DNA of 64,000 nt, from assembly GCA_021324095.1 (NCBI GenBank), contig JAJPJT010000110.1:1-64000 (forward strand). The letters run 5' to 3'. Source of the stretch: Gammaproteobacteria bacterium. Lineage in GTDB: Bacteria; Pseudomonadota; Gammaproteobacteria; Xanthomonadales; Rhodanobacteraceae. The notes beneath the pieces were generated by a model. The model was not told the DNA's origin and ran no database searches. It was given only the letters and a program-made list of their open reading frames with translations. The position numbers and the translations under genes are program-made. This document shows, in pieces, positions 26,678 through 33,263 of this stretch; positions within the stretch are counted from its first letter, which is position 1, and each line of letters opens with the position of its first letter.

Positions 26678-27058
26678 ATGACCCACAAAACCGCATCGCA
26701 ACTGGTGGCCGAAGCGAAGGCCGGCATCGACAATCTCACGCCCGATCAGGTGCAGGCCGAGCTTGCCAAGGGCGCGGTACTGGTGGACGTGCGCGACGCC
26801 GGCGAACGCGCGGGCGGCGTGATCCCGGGTTCGCTGCACGCGGCGCGCGGGATGCTGGAGTTCTATGCGGATCCCGCCTCGCCCCTGCACAAACCGGGGC
26901 TCGACCCGAACCGTCGCGTGATCCTGCACTGCGCATCGGGCGGACGCTCCGCGCTGTCGGCGATGACGCTGCGTCAGCTCGGCTACACCGACGTCGCCCA
27001 TCTCGATGGCGGCTTCAAGGCATGGGTCGCGGCAGGCAAGCCGGTCGGCAAGGCTTGA
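26678..27058 (+). CDS. Rhodanese-like sulfurtransferase
   Basis: Single-domain rhodanese, 126 residues, cytoplasmic. VLVDVRDAGERAGGVIPGSLHAARG matches the CH2A motif; active-site Cys85 in HCASGGRS (six-residue loop). The loop lets it carry a persulfide; acceptor unknown. Followed by two small genes of unknown function before the integron. Confidence 0.88.
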   Translation: MTHKTASQLVAEAKAGIDNLTPDQVQAELAKGAVLVDVRDAGERAGGVIPGSLHAARGMLEFYADPASPLHKPGLDPNRRVILHCASGGRSALSAMTLRQLGYTDVAHLDGGFKAWVAAGKPVGKA

Positions 27059-27176
27059 CCGCGTTGCCCATCCGGAATGTTCCGCACGCTGCGTGCGTCG
27101 CCGCGGGTTCGCCTTCACGCGTTCATCGCCGCCGGCGTGCTCGAATGGCGCCGCTTTCGCCGACGAGGTGCCCGCC

Positions 27177-27365
27177 ATGAGTGATGCACAGATCATCCAG
27201 TCCGCCTATGCGGAAACGTTGAGCAAACTGTTCGCCGTGTTCTTCGATGCGCTGTCCGCATCGGGCGGAAATTCCACGGCCGCCACCCAGGCCGCGGACG
27301 ATTTCGGCAAGGGCATAGCGCTGGCGCGCAAGGCGAGGGATCAAGCCCTGCAGTTGGTGCAGTAG
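27177..27365 (+). CDS. Small hypothetical protein (62 residues)
   Basis: Open frame with GAGGTG 6 bp before ATG 27177. Predicted all-helical, Ala-rich and soluble, with FDALSASGGNSTAATQAADDFGKGIALAR in the middle. Not recognised. Codon use is like its neighbours, so it is probably real. Confidence 0.55.
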   Translation: MSDAQIIQSAYAETLSKLFAVFFDALSASGGNSTAATQAADDFGKGIALARKARDQALQLVQ

Positions 27366-27468
27366 CGCGCCGGCACGCGGACTCCCACCGTGCCTTCACG
27401 CAGCCGTCGCTGCCGGGGTGTTTGGATGACGGCGAGGTCGTCCATCGGCGTCGTCAAGGGAGCGCGCC

Positions 27469-27912
27469 ATGAAAACCATCGCGGGCGGCGTAATCGCCAT
27501 CGTGCTGCTGGGTATCTATGCGTGGTTGATTTTCGTGGCCGCTCGGATCGCGCTGTGCGAGGGCGCGGGCTGCCCCGCCCCCGCGAGCTTCAACACCACG
27601 ATGGCGCAGGCGCTGTCGGTCACGACCGGGCTGGTTTCTGCGCTCGTGATCGCGGAACTCGCGGTGACCCGTTCGGGCGAAGCGCCGGCAGCGCGACTGC
27701 TGGCGGCCAACGCGGCGCCGCGCGCGCGTTTGCTGCTGCGCTGGATCAGCACCGGCTATCTCGTCGTCTGGCTCGTCGCCGGGCTCGCGGCGTTCGTGGT
27801 GGGGCTGCAACACCCCGACGCACTGCCCGCGCTGACCAACGTCGGGCAGGCATGGTTCGGCATTGCAGTGGCCGCCGCGTACGCGTATCTCGGGATCAAG
27901 CCGGCGTCCTGA
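27469..27912 (+). CDS. Hypothetical membrane protein (147 residues)
   Basis: Four hydrophobic spans (about 5-27, 40-63, 87-110, 120-140). A CEGAGCP Cys pair sits in the first loop, probably periplasmic. Not recognised. Last conserved-looking gene on the left flank of the integron; its end is 88 bp from the integrase stop (convergent). Confidence 0.6.
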   Translation: MKTIAGGVIAIVLLGIYAWLIFVAARIALCEGAGCPAPASFNTTMAQALSVTTGLVSALVIAELAVTRSGEAPAARLLAANAAPRARLLLRWISTGYLVVWLVAGLAAFVVGLQHPDALPALTNVGQAWFGIAVAAAYAYLGIKPAS

Positions 27913-28000
27913 GCGGCGCCGTCGCGACAGGCCACCACTCCTGGCCAACCGTGAATGGATCGGAATATTCCTGACGTGACAACAGTTCGCGTGCACGGGA

Positions 28001-29011
28001 TCAAGCTCGATCCAGCGGGCTCACGACCCCGCGCCCGCCGCGGTTCAGCACATGCGTGTAGATCTGGGTGGTGGACACATCCTTGTGGCCCAGCAGCTCC
28101 TGGATAGTGCGGATGTCGTAACCCGCTTCGAGCAAGTGCGTCGCGAAACTGTGTCTCAGCGTGTGCGCGCTGACCGGCTTTTCGATGCCAGCGTGCTTGC
28201 GCGCGCGCTTCAACGCCCGCGCCAGGATGGCATCATCGAAATGGTGCCGCCGCTCAATGCCATCGAATGGATCGGTGGAACGACGCATGGACGGGAAAAC
28301 GAATTGCCAGCCGAATTCGCGCGCCGCCTTCGGATATTTGCGCGCCAGCGCATACGGCAGTCGCGTTGCGCCGAACCCCGCCGAGAGATCGCTCTGGTGC
28401 AACGACCTGGCGCGTTCGATTTCACGCTGCAGCGGCTCGACGAGCGAACGTGGCAACATGGTCCGCCGATCTTTGCCGCCCTTTCCATCGCGAACGGTGA
28501 TTTCGTTGCGCGCAAAATCCACGTCCTTCACCCGCAAGCGCAAGCATTCCATCAAGCGCATCCCGGTGCCGTACAACAGGCTCGCGAGCAGCCACGGCCG
28601 CCCTTCCATGGCGGCGAGCAACCGCTGTATCTCGGGTTGCGCCCATACGACCGGGAGGTGTCGCGGGCGCTTGGCACGCACCACGTTTTCCATCCAGGGC
28701 AGATCAATGACCAAAACCTCCCGATACAAAAACAACAATGCAGAAAGCGCCTGGTTCTGCGTGCCGGCGGATACGCAGCCGCGCACCGCGAGATCGGACA
28801 GGAACCGCTCGACCTCCTTCGCTCCCATGTCGCGCGGGTGGCGCTTGCCATTGGCCAAAATGAACCGGCGTATCCACCCGACGTAGGCCTGCTCGGTACG
28901 CAGGCTGTAATGCCTGAGCCGCAATCGTGCGCGGACCTGGTCCAGCAGACGTGGCCGGTGGGTCACCGAGTTGGGCGGCTTTACGCCCGCACTTCCGGAG
29001 TGATAAGACAT
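28001..29011 (-). CDS. intI: Integron integrase (tyrosine recombinase)
   Basis: Site-specific recombinase that inserts and excises cassettes at attI and attC. 336 residues from ATG 29011. N-terminal SAM-like DNA-binding domain (about 20-110), catalytic domain with Arg152 (GTGMRLME), Lys in DGKGGKDR (175-182), His283/Arg286 (HTLRHS), His309 (GHKD) and nucleophile Tyr318 (IYTHV). The IntI-specific insert is present at 220-241 ([20 protein letters not shown]), which separates it from XerC/D. All catalytic residues are intact, so activity is plausible. An in-frame start at 29113 would add 34 residues and seems less likely. Confidence 0.95.
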   Translation of the reverse strand: MSYHSGSAGVKPPNSVTHRPRLLDQVRARLRLRHYSLRTEQAYVGWIRRFILANGKRHPRDMGAKEVERFLSDLAVRGCVSAGTQNQALSALLFLYREVLVIDLPWMENVVRAKRPRHLPVVWAQPEIQRLLAAMEGRPWLLASLLYGTGMRLMECLRLRVKDVDFARNEITVRDGKGGKDRRTMLPRSLVEPLQREIERARSLHQSDLSAGFGATRLPYALARKYPKAAREFGWQFVFPSMRRSTDPFDGIERRHHFDDAILARALKRARKHAGIEKPVSAHTLRHSFATHLLEAGYDIRTIQELLGHKDVSTTQIYTHVLNRGGRGVVSPLDRA

Positions 29012-29106
29012 TGCGCCTCGTCCTGCACGATATGCAAGGCGATGCTGTAATGGTCCGGCAGTGCAGACCAGCGGGGAATTCCTTGATCGGTGTAGGCTTT
29101 TGCTGA

Positions 29107-29112
29107 TTGACA
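29107..29112 (+). promoter_or_regulatory. Candidate -35 element of a cassette promoter
   Basis: A consensus TTGACA about 60 bp before the first cassette junction, on the cassette-reading strand. The region 16-18 bp downstream (TGAACA/GAACAT) is a poor -10. A cassette promoter Pc is expected near here in integrons, but this assignment is weak. Confidence 0.3.
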
Positions 29113-29113
29113 A

Positions 29114-29177
29114 CGCGGCGTGTGAAGCTGAACATGCTGCGCAACACCCCGCTTTCGGGGTCTACTTGTAGTTAGAC
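29114..29177 (+). other. attI-like insertion site and first cassette junction
   Basis: Between integrase and first cassette. It contains a perfect 6-bp hairpin ACCCCG-CTTT-CGGGGT (29146-29161) and ends in the core site GTTAGAC (29171-29177); cleavage G^TTAGAC marks the start of cassette 1 at 29172. The exact left limit of attI cannot be seen. Confidence 0.65.
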
Positions 29178-29182
29178 ACGCT

Positions 29183-29464
29183 ATGAAGGCAGTCGCATTT
29201 CTAGCTTTGGTAGCCGTTGCGCATATCGCATTCGTGTTTGGCGCTTACGGCACGGGCCTGTTCGGGCTTCGCGGTGCAATTTCCTATTTGGCGTTCCTGG
29301 TCATTTGGCTTGTTTGCTCCTCATCTCTAGCTGGTTGGGGCTATTTCGCGGCCAGCAACAAGCTCTTTACTACAAACTCGGCAAGGCTGCTTCTATCAAT
29401 CGTAGCGTCCGCCGGTTCACTCTATGCAGGGGTATTCTTTGCATTCAATACGTTTGGCACGTGA
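29183..29464 (+). CDS. Cassette 1: small membrane protein
   Basis: 93 residues with three hydrophobic spans (about 4-24, 31-53, 66-91). Not recognised. Starts 11 bp after the recombination junction, with no clear Shine-Dalgarno site (GTTAGACACGCT precedes ATG). Lower GC than the flanks. Being first in the array, it would be the best-expressed cassette if a Pc exists. Confidence 0.65.
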   Translation: MKAVAFLALVAVAHIAFVFGAYGTGLFGLRGAISYLAFLVIWLVCSSSLAGWGYFAASNKLFTTNSARLLLSIVASAGSLYAGVFFAFNTFGT

Positions 29465-29479
29465 GCTACAGCGAGGCGT

Positions 29480-29543
29480 GCCTAACAGTTCATTCCAGCG
29501 GACGCTCGCTAATCGCTCGCGCCGCTAAATTCAAGCGTTAGGT
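29480..29543 (+). repeat. attC site 1 (64 bp)
   Basis: R'' GCCTAAC (29480-29486), stem arms CCAGCGGAC and GCCGCTAA around a CTCGCTAATCGCTCGC end, R' GTTAGGT (29537-29543). Confidence 0.9.
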
Positions 29544-29556
29544 ACCAGGGGAGCGC

Positions 29557-30012
29557 ATGACCATTACCCAAGCGATTACTGTATTCGGCATCTTGGTCGC
29601 GGCCGCTGTTGGGCTAAGCGTTGGCTATCTCCAACGCAAGCAGGCAAGACAGATCGAGCTGTACCGTAAGGATCCATCCGTCGGCTTAATTCCACCTCCC
29701 ACAGCAACGACAAGGTTCCTAAAAAAATGGTGGTTTACACTCCTCGTTGGTGTAATTCTGCCAGTTGTCGCATTGGCTGATTCAGTTACCACTCGCGAGC
29801 CAGTAACGCAGGTCTCAGTAGTGGTCATAAGCGCAAATATCGCGGTCATTGTGTTTAATATTATGGTGCTTATTAACTATCATAGCCAAGATCGCGTGCT
29901 TGGCATGATTGTATCACTTGCTCAGGTAACAAAGAGGCATGTTGCAATTACCGAGAAATTAGCAGACAAGGTAACCAGCCAAGGCAGCAATTCAAATCGC
30001 GCTGGTACCTAA
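29557..30012 (+). CDS. Cassette 2: membrane protein
   Basis: 151 residues. Hydrophobic spans near 5-27, 58-76 and 85-107, with a charged loop QRKQARQIELYRKDP and a C-terminal coiled-coil-like tail (SLAQVTKRHVAITEKLADKV). Not recognised. GGGGAG precedes ATG 29557. Its TAA stop is part of the attC R'' core ACCTAAC. Confidence 0.68.
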   Translation: MTITQAITVFGILVAAAVGLSVGYLQRKQARQIELYRKDPSVGLIPPPTATTRFLKKWWFTLLVGVILPVVALADSVTTREPVTQVSVVVISANIAVIVFNIMVLINYHSQDRVLGMIVSLAQVTKRHVAITEKLADKVTSQGSNSNRAGT

Positions 30013-30064
30013 CTATTCATTCCAGCGGACGCGCTACGCGCGCCGCTAAATTCAAGCGTTATGC
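30007..30064 (+). repeat. attC site 2 (58 bp)
   Basis: R'' ACCTAAC (30007-30013), which pairs exactly with the GTTAGGT at the start of its own cassette; short stem end GCGCTACGCGC; R' GTTATGC (30058-30064). Confidence 0.9.
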
Positions 30065-30519
30065 CTCATAGTCAACATTCCCGCCCTATTTGGCTTGCCA
30101 CTTTGGTGTCCCCTTGGGCGGCTCCGTTGGCTTTCGCGCTTTGGTACGCGTATGGTCCGTTCTCTCCAGAGGGTCCAATCCTCCACATTTATTGGAGCTC
30201 TTTTGCCACGCTGCTGCCCGTAGCACTACTTTTCGTGCTCCCCGCAAGCTACGCGGCAACGTGCGCACTCGGTCTGCCGTGGGTTATGTGGCTGCGTCGT
30301 CGCGGGATGCTCACGTGGCTCCATGTATGCGCCGGCGCCGCCGTGGTGGGCATCGTAACTGCTATGTTGTATGGGGCTCTCGCATCAACTGGTGTTTGGC
30401 AGCCGCTCCTTGCGTTACTTGGGTTGTTCTTGGGCCTTTTGTGCGGCGTCAGCTATTGCTTCGTTGCCGGCATAACTATTCGTCCAACCGGACGCTCGCC
30501 TACGGCTCGCGCCGGTTAA
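30061..30519 (+). CDS. Cassette 3: membrane protein with start codon inside the core site
   Basis: 152 residues with four hydrophobic spans (about 12-32, 40-66, 83-108, 113-138). Not recognised. ATG 30061 is formed by the R' core GTTATGC, so no ribosome-binding site can be carried by the cassette. The frame runs through most of the closing attC (tail IRPTGRSPTARAG) before TAA. Next in-frame ATG codons are far inside. Confidence 0.6.
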   Translation: MPHSQHSRPIWLATLVSPWAAPLAFALWYAYGPFSPEGPILHIYWSSFATLLPVALLFVLPASYAATCALGLPWVMWLRRRGMLTWLHVCAGAAVVGIVTAMLYGALASTGVWQPLLALLGLFLGLLCGVSYCFVAGITIRPTGRSPTARAG

Positions 30520-30533
30520 CTCAAGCGTTAGAT
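30470..30533 (+). repeat. attC site 3 (64 bp, variant arms)
   Basis: R'' GCATAAC (30470-30476), exact partner of the GTTATGC that opens its cassette; arms CCAACCGGAC and GCCGGTTAA differ compensatorily from the other sites; R' GTTAGAT (30527-30533). Confidence 0.9.
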
Positions 30534-30765
30534 GCCAGTTGTGGAAAATTTGAACCAAATTGGCGCATTGGGATTTGCCGTCGCCACGCTCGTGGTGGGC
30601 GTATGCATTTTGTTTGTGCGTCCTGCGCGCGGCGAGCCAGAGAAATTGGGTCGGTTGTTCCCATTAGCACGCCTTTACCTCTATGTTGCCGTTCGCATTG
30701 TTGCCGCGTTATTCTGCTTCGTGCTCGCATTATTGGGTGTCGCAAGTGCACTCGGTTGGGTCTAG
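30532..30765 (+). CDS. Cassette 4: two-span membrane protein
   Basis: 77 residues, hydrophobic spans about 10-30 and 48-72, separated by RPARGEPEKLGRLFP. Not recognised. ATG 30532 overlaps the core site GTTAGAT, as in cassette 3, and begins 12 bp after the stop of cassette 3; re-initiation from upstream translation would be needed. Confidence 0.6.
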   Translation: MPVVENLNQIGALGFAVATLVVGVCILFVRPARGEPEKLGRLFPLARLYLYVAVRIVAALFCFVLALLGVASALGWV

Positions 30766-30776
30766 GCGCAACTGGC

Positions 30777-30834
30777 GTCTAACTATTCATTCCAGCGGAC
30801 GCGCTGCGCGCGCCGCTAAATTCGGGCGTTAGGC
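30777..30834 (+). repeat. attC site 4 (58 bp)
   Basis: R'' GTCTAAC (30777-30783; one mismatch to the cassette's own GTTAGAT), stem GCGCTGCGCGC, R' GTTAGGC (30828-30834). Confidence 0.9.
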
Positions 30835-30840
30835 GTCTCC

Positions 30841-31278
30841 ATGAAATATTTGCTTGCCATTGGTCTGGTGCTGCTCATTGAAGCAGTTGGCGCCTCTGCT
30901 CATCTCCCGGCAATAGTCGCTCCGCTACAGAACCAAAATGCAATACCAGGTGCCTCATGGAGTGCCACTGCTCCGAGCCTTGGGCCAGGGTTTGTGTTTC
31001 TAGCAGAAGCGGGTAATTCGGTTAATCTAATGAATATCGGTGGCAGAGACGTGCATCTTTTGCTCAAGTCGAGCACCGGAAGCTTGACCAAGGTAGGTGA
31101 CGTTATGAGGCGCACATTCGTCGCGCGTGGGATTACGGTTATCGCAACTTTCAAAGCTAATTGGGTGTGTCCCAAAGATGATGACTCTTGTGAGGTCACA
31201 CGCTTTAGTGCAACATTTGATGTTACAAAAGGCAAGAGGCACCAGAAGGTTGTCGGCTTCGGAGATGTCGGTAGTTGA
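30841..31278 (+). CDS. Cassette 5: secreted protein
   Basis: 145 residues with a signal peptide of about 20 residues (LLAIGLVLLIEAVGASA). Mature part is probably beta-rich, with one Cys pair (VCPKDDDSCE near 110-118) that could form a disulfide in the periplasm. Not recognised. Starts 6 bp after the R' core without a clear Shine-Dalgarno site. Confidence 0.65.
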   Translation: MKYLLAIGLVLLIEAVGASAHLPAIVAPLQNQNAIPGASWSATAPSLGPGFVFLAEAGNSVNLMNIGGRDVHLLLKSSTGSLTKVGDVMRRTFVARGITVIATFKANWVCPKDDDSCEVTRFSATFDVTKGKRHQKVVGFGDVGS

Positions 31279-31287
31279 GGGGGAGCC

Positions 31288-31351
31288 GCCTAACTACTCA
31301 TCCCAGCGGACGCTCGCTAATCGCTCGCGCCGCTAAATTCGGGCGTTAGGC
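31288..31351 (+). repeat. attC site 5 (64 bp)
   Basis: R'' GCCTAAC (31288-31294), stem end CTCGCTAATCGCTCGC, R' GTTAGGC (31345-31351). Confidence 0.9.
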
Positions 31352-31355
31352 GTTA

Positions 31356-31961
31356 ATGGATATATCCGCGATGCCCAAATACGCGAGCTTGATGAAGGAG
31401 ATCAAGTTGCGCGTCCAAGTAGTCGATCACCTTGCGTCTGGCGGTGGAAACGCCCTTTTTGTTCCCACTACTGTCGAATGCATCTACCTTCAGCTGCGAA
31501 AGGTGCTGGAACTTGTAGCGTTTGGCTCCCTCGTCGCAAACCGAGTGCTTTACTCGAAGGTCCACAGGAACTTCGCTAAGCACTGGAACGCGAGGCTTCT
31601 CGTCAAGGATCTTCATCGAGTCAATCCAAACTACTACCCACGCGCAATTCGTGAGGTTACGCCAGAGGATCCAGCCCAGCCCGTGCAGTTCGTAGATCGG
31701 GAGGACGGCCTCTCGGAATCGGAGTTTGTAGAGCTTTATGAGCGGTGTGGCCGGGTTCTTCACGCTGACAATCCATTTGGGTCGAAGGTAGACTGGGAGC
31801 AGTATCGCCAAGAAATCACGCATTGGCGTCAAAAGCTGCTAAACCTTCTCAATAGTCATACGATCCGCTTAGTTGATGAAGCACGGTTTCATCTGGTACA
31901 CATGAAAGAGCCAGCGGACGAGGAAGTTCATTGGTATGAATTTCAACGCGTTGACGCCTAA
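31356..31961 (+). CDS. Cassette 6: cytoplasmic protein of unknown function
   Basis: 201 residues, helical, charged, no signal peptide or membrane span. ECIYLQLRKVLELVAFGSLVANR near 48-70 and an acidic/aromatic C-terminus (EEVHWYEFQRVDA). Not recognised; a HEPN-like helical bundle is possible but unproven. Starts four bases past the core site; internal ATG 31371 and 31392 are alternatives. The TAA stop lies in the attC R'' core. Confidence 0.65.
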   Translation: MDISAMPKYASLMKEIKLRVQVVDHLASGGGNALFVPTTVECIYLQLRKVLELVAFGSLVANRVLYSKVHRNFAKHWNARLLVKDLHRVNPNYYPRAIREVTPEDPAQPVQFVDREDGLSESEFVELYERCGRVLHADNPFGSKVDWEQYRQEITHWRQKLLNLLNSHTIRLVDEARFHLVHMKEPADEEVHWYEFQRVDA

Positions 31962-32019
31962 CATCTCATTCCAGCGGACGCTCGCCTACGGCTCGCGCCG
32001 CTAAATTCAAGCGTTAGGC
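31956..32019 (+). repeat. attC site 6 (64 bp)
   Basis: R'' GCCTAAC (31956-31962), stem end CTCGCCTACGGCTCGC, R' GTTAGGC (32013-32019). Confidence 0.9.
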
Positions 32020-32034
32020 GCAAAGGTGAAGACC

Positions 32035-32301
32035 ATGAAGTATTACGTTCCTCATTCTCCTGAGTGGTTCACAGCGCTTGAGTTCATCAATCCCGCACAG
32101 GCTGCTGGCACAAGGAAAATCTTAGAACTGGCTGGCGATCCCGGAGTTTGCTCGGTATGCGGCGATTCGCCAGCGAAAGACTACGAGGTTGTTGGCGTAA
32201 GCTTTGGGGCGGGTGTCTCCGCAACAATCCGGCTTTGCGGTGACTGCAAGGGCATTCGCGAAACGATGCACGGAGAGTCGTTCCGTGAGCTTAGCGCCTA
32301 A
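32035..32301 (+). CDS. Cassette 7: small zinc-ribbon-like protein
   Basis: 88 residues. Two Cys pairs, CSVCGDSP near 39-46 and LCGDC near 68-72, look like a four-Cys zinc ribbon. No DNA-binding helix visible. AAAGGTGAAG gives good spacing to ATG 32035 (GTG 32026 is a poorer choice). TAA stop inside the attC R'' core. Function unknown. Confidence 0.68.
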   Translation: MKYYVPHSPEWFTALEFINPAQAAGTRKILELAGDPGVCSVCGDSPAKDYEVVGVSFGAGVSATIRLCGDCKGIRETMHGESFRELSA

Positions 32302-32353
32302 CAACTCATTCCAGCGGACGCGCTGCGCGCGTCGCTAAATTCGGGCGTTAGGC
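32296..32353 (+). repeat. attC site 7 (58 bp), last intact site
   Basis: R'' GCCTAAC (32296-32302), stem GCGCTGCGCGC with GTCGCT arm, R' GTTAGGC (32347-32353). Confidence 0.9.
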
Positions 32354-32382
32354 GCCAAGAACTTGGGTCAAGGAGGGGGAAG

Positions 32383-32784
32383 ATGCATCGATCTTCGAGG
32401 CTGCTTGCTCTGTTCGCCACAGCGTCATTGTGCGCACCTTGCGTCGCGGCCACACCCAACGGCAGCGGCGCCTCCACCAACGGGAGCGACATAGCATCCA
32501 TTTACAAGACATTTCTGAGTCGCTGGAGCGAGAAAGCCGAAGGGCCGCGCAATGTGGCCAAGTCCGCCGACGCTCCTACAGCTGACGACATGAAGCAGTA
32601 TGCCGAGTGCGCCAAAGAACTCGGCAGCAGCTCAGCGCGCCTGGTCTGCGCCCGAACTACAGCGGGAAATACTATGCTGCGTTCGTCATTGGTCCGGACG
32701 GGCACAACATCGAAGTGGTTTGCCACGAACCCGAGGCCTGATTGCTCGTCCGGCGGAGGCACTGCACGCGTTGCTTGCGCTTAG
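32383..32784 (+). CDS. Cassette 8: secreted protein, 3' end chimeric
   Basis: 133 residues with a strong AAGGAGGGGGA before ATG 32383 and a signal peptide of about 22 residues (LLALFATASLCAPCVAA). Residues after about 85 (LVCARTTAG...) are encoded by DNA that in another frame reads as the end of a VOC/glyoxalase protein, so the native C-terminus has been lost to a fusion. Function unknown. Confidence 0.5.
   Translation: MHRSSRLLALFATASLCAPCVAATPNGSGASTNGSDIASIYKTFLSRWSEKAEGPRNVAKSADAPTADDMKQYAECAKELGSSSARLVCARTTAGNTMLRSSLVRTGTTSKWFATNPRPDCSSGGGTARVACA
32634..32741 (+). pseudogene. 3' fragment of a VOC/glyoxalase-family gene
   Basis: Frame out of phase with the cassette 8 gene reads PNYSGKYYAAFVIGPDG and then HNIEVVCHEPEA before TGA. 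This is the typical last beta-strand pair (DPDGxxIE) of glyoxalase/bleomycin-resistance proteins. A stop at 32583 closes the frame upstream and no 5' part exists, so only about 30 codons survive. Confidence 0.7.
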
Positions 32785-32821
32785 GCTGCGTTGGTCTCCT
32801 CATCACATAGAGCACAATCGC

Positions 32822-32876
32822 ACCTGACGACCCATTCCGCGGACGCGTGGCGTGGCGCTAGGTCCGAGCGTCGGAG
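32822..32876 (+). repeat. Decayed attC site
   Basis: ACCTGACGACCCATTCCGCG then GACGCGTGGCGTGGCGCTA and GGTCCGAGCGTCGGAG align along the length of the intact sites (R'' CTAAC to CTGACG, GCTAAATTCGAGCG to GCTAGGTCCGAGCG, GTTAG to GTCGG). Core sites are broken, so recombination here is unlikely. Confidence 0.65.
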
Positions 32877-32884
32877 TATTCCTT

Positions 32885-33262
32885 ATGCATGCGCTCAGCA
32901 AGCTCAGTCACATCGCGTTGATCGTCCGCGACCCCTCCCGCACGGCGTCGCTATTCGTGGACGTCTTCGGCGCGAGGGTCATTCGGCACACCGACGAAGA
33001 TGGGCACGACGAGACTTACATGCAATTGGGCGAGACCTGGTTCGTGCTCGTCAAAGCAAACGTGGAGCGTCCTCTAACGGGCGATCACGTCGCGTTTCTG
33101 GTCTCGCCATCCACGCTGACCGCGGTCGCCGAAAGGCTGGCCGCGATCGGACACGCGTACCAGTTGGCCAGGTCCGACACCGCACTCTATTTTTCGGACT
33201 TCGACAACCATGTGTTCGAACTGGATACAGTCGGCGTGGAGCCGGAATTGTCAGTTGAGTGA
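32885..33262 (+). CDS. FosX-like VOC metalloenzyme (putative fosfomycin hydrolase)
   Basis: 125 residues, one VOC domain pair. Metal ligands expected for Fos enzymes are present: His9 (LSHIALIV), His68 (DHVAF) and Glu112, with the FosX hallmark YFSDFDNHVFEL at 102-113 (FosA proteins have DPDGH instead). FosX adds water to the fosfomycin epoxide. Sequence supports the family; activity is inference. Lies between two decayed attC sites, so it looks like a former cassette that became fixed. ATG 32885 begins at the first strand; GTG 32852 would start inside the attC remnant. Confidence 0.65.
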   Translation: MHALSKLSHIALIVRDPSRTASLFVDVFGARVIRHTDEDGHDETYMQLGETWFVLVKANVERPLTGDHVAFLVSPSTLTAVAERLAAIGHAYQLARSDTALYFSDFDNHVFELDTVGVEPELSVE

Positions 33263-33263
33263 A

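Larger units (their letters stand above)
28001..32876. mobile_element. Chromosomal integron: intI, attI-like junction and cassette array
   Basis: Integrase gene on the minus strand, then an attI-like region and cassettes on the plus strand, each closed by a 58- or 64-bp attC. Seven attC sites (29480, 30007, 30470, 30777, 31288, 31956, 32296) have matching R'' and R' core sites and near-identical stems. An eighth cassette ends in a decayed attC near 32822. Cassette DNA is clearly less GC-rich than the flanks. Cassette-borne open frames are all plus-strand and none has a recognised house-keeping function. The right boundary is soft: remnants continue to about 33.3 kb. Confidence 0.92.

Noticed and set aside
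28001-29011. Phage or XerC/D-type integrase
   Set aside because: The IntI-specific insert and adjacent attC array identify an integron integrase; no phage genes surround it.
29146-29161. Rho-independent terminator in front of the array
   Set aside because: Stem is good but no U-tract follows on either strand; reported instead as an attI-region hairpin.
30090-30782. 230-codon plus-strand frame across cassettes 3 and 4
   Set aside because: Spans an attC site, has Cys/Arg-rich shadow composition, and the other frames give membrane proteins that respect cassette borders.
31353-31832. Minus-strand frame in cassette 6
   Set aside because: Shorter than the plus-strand gene, against the array direction, and with no ribosome-binding site.
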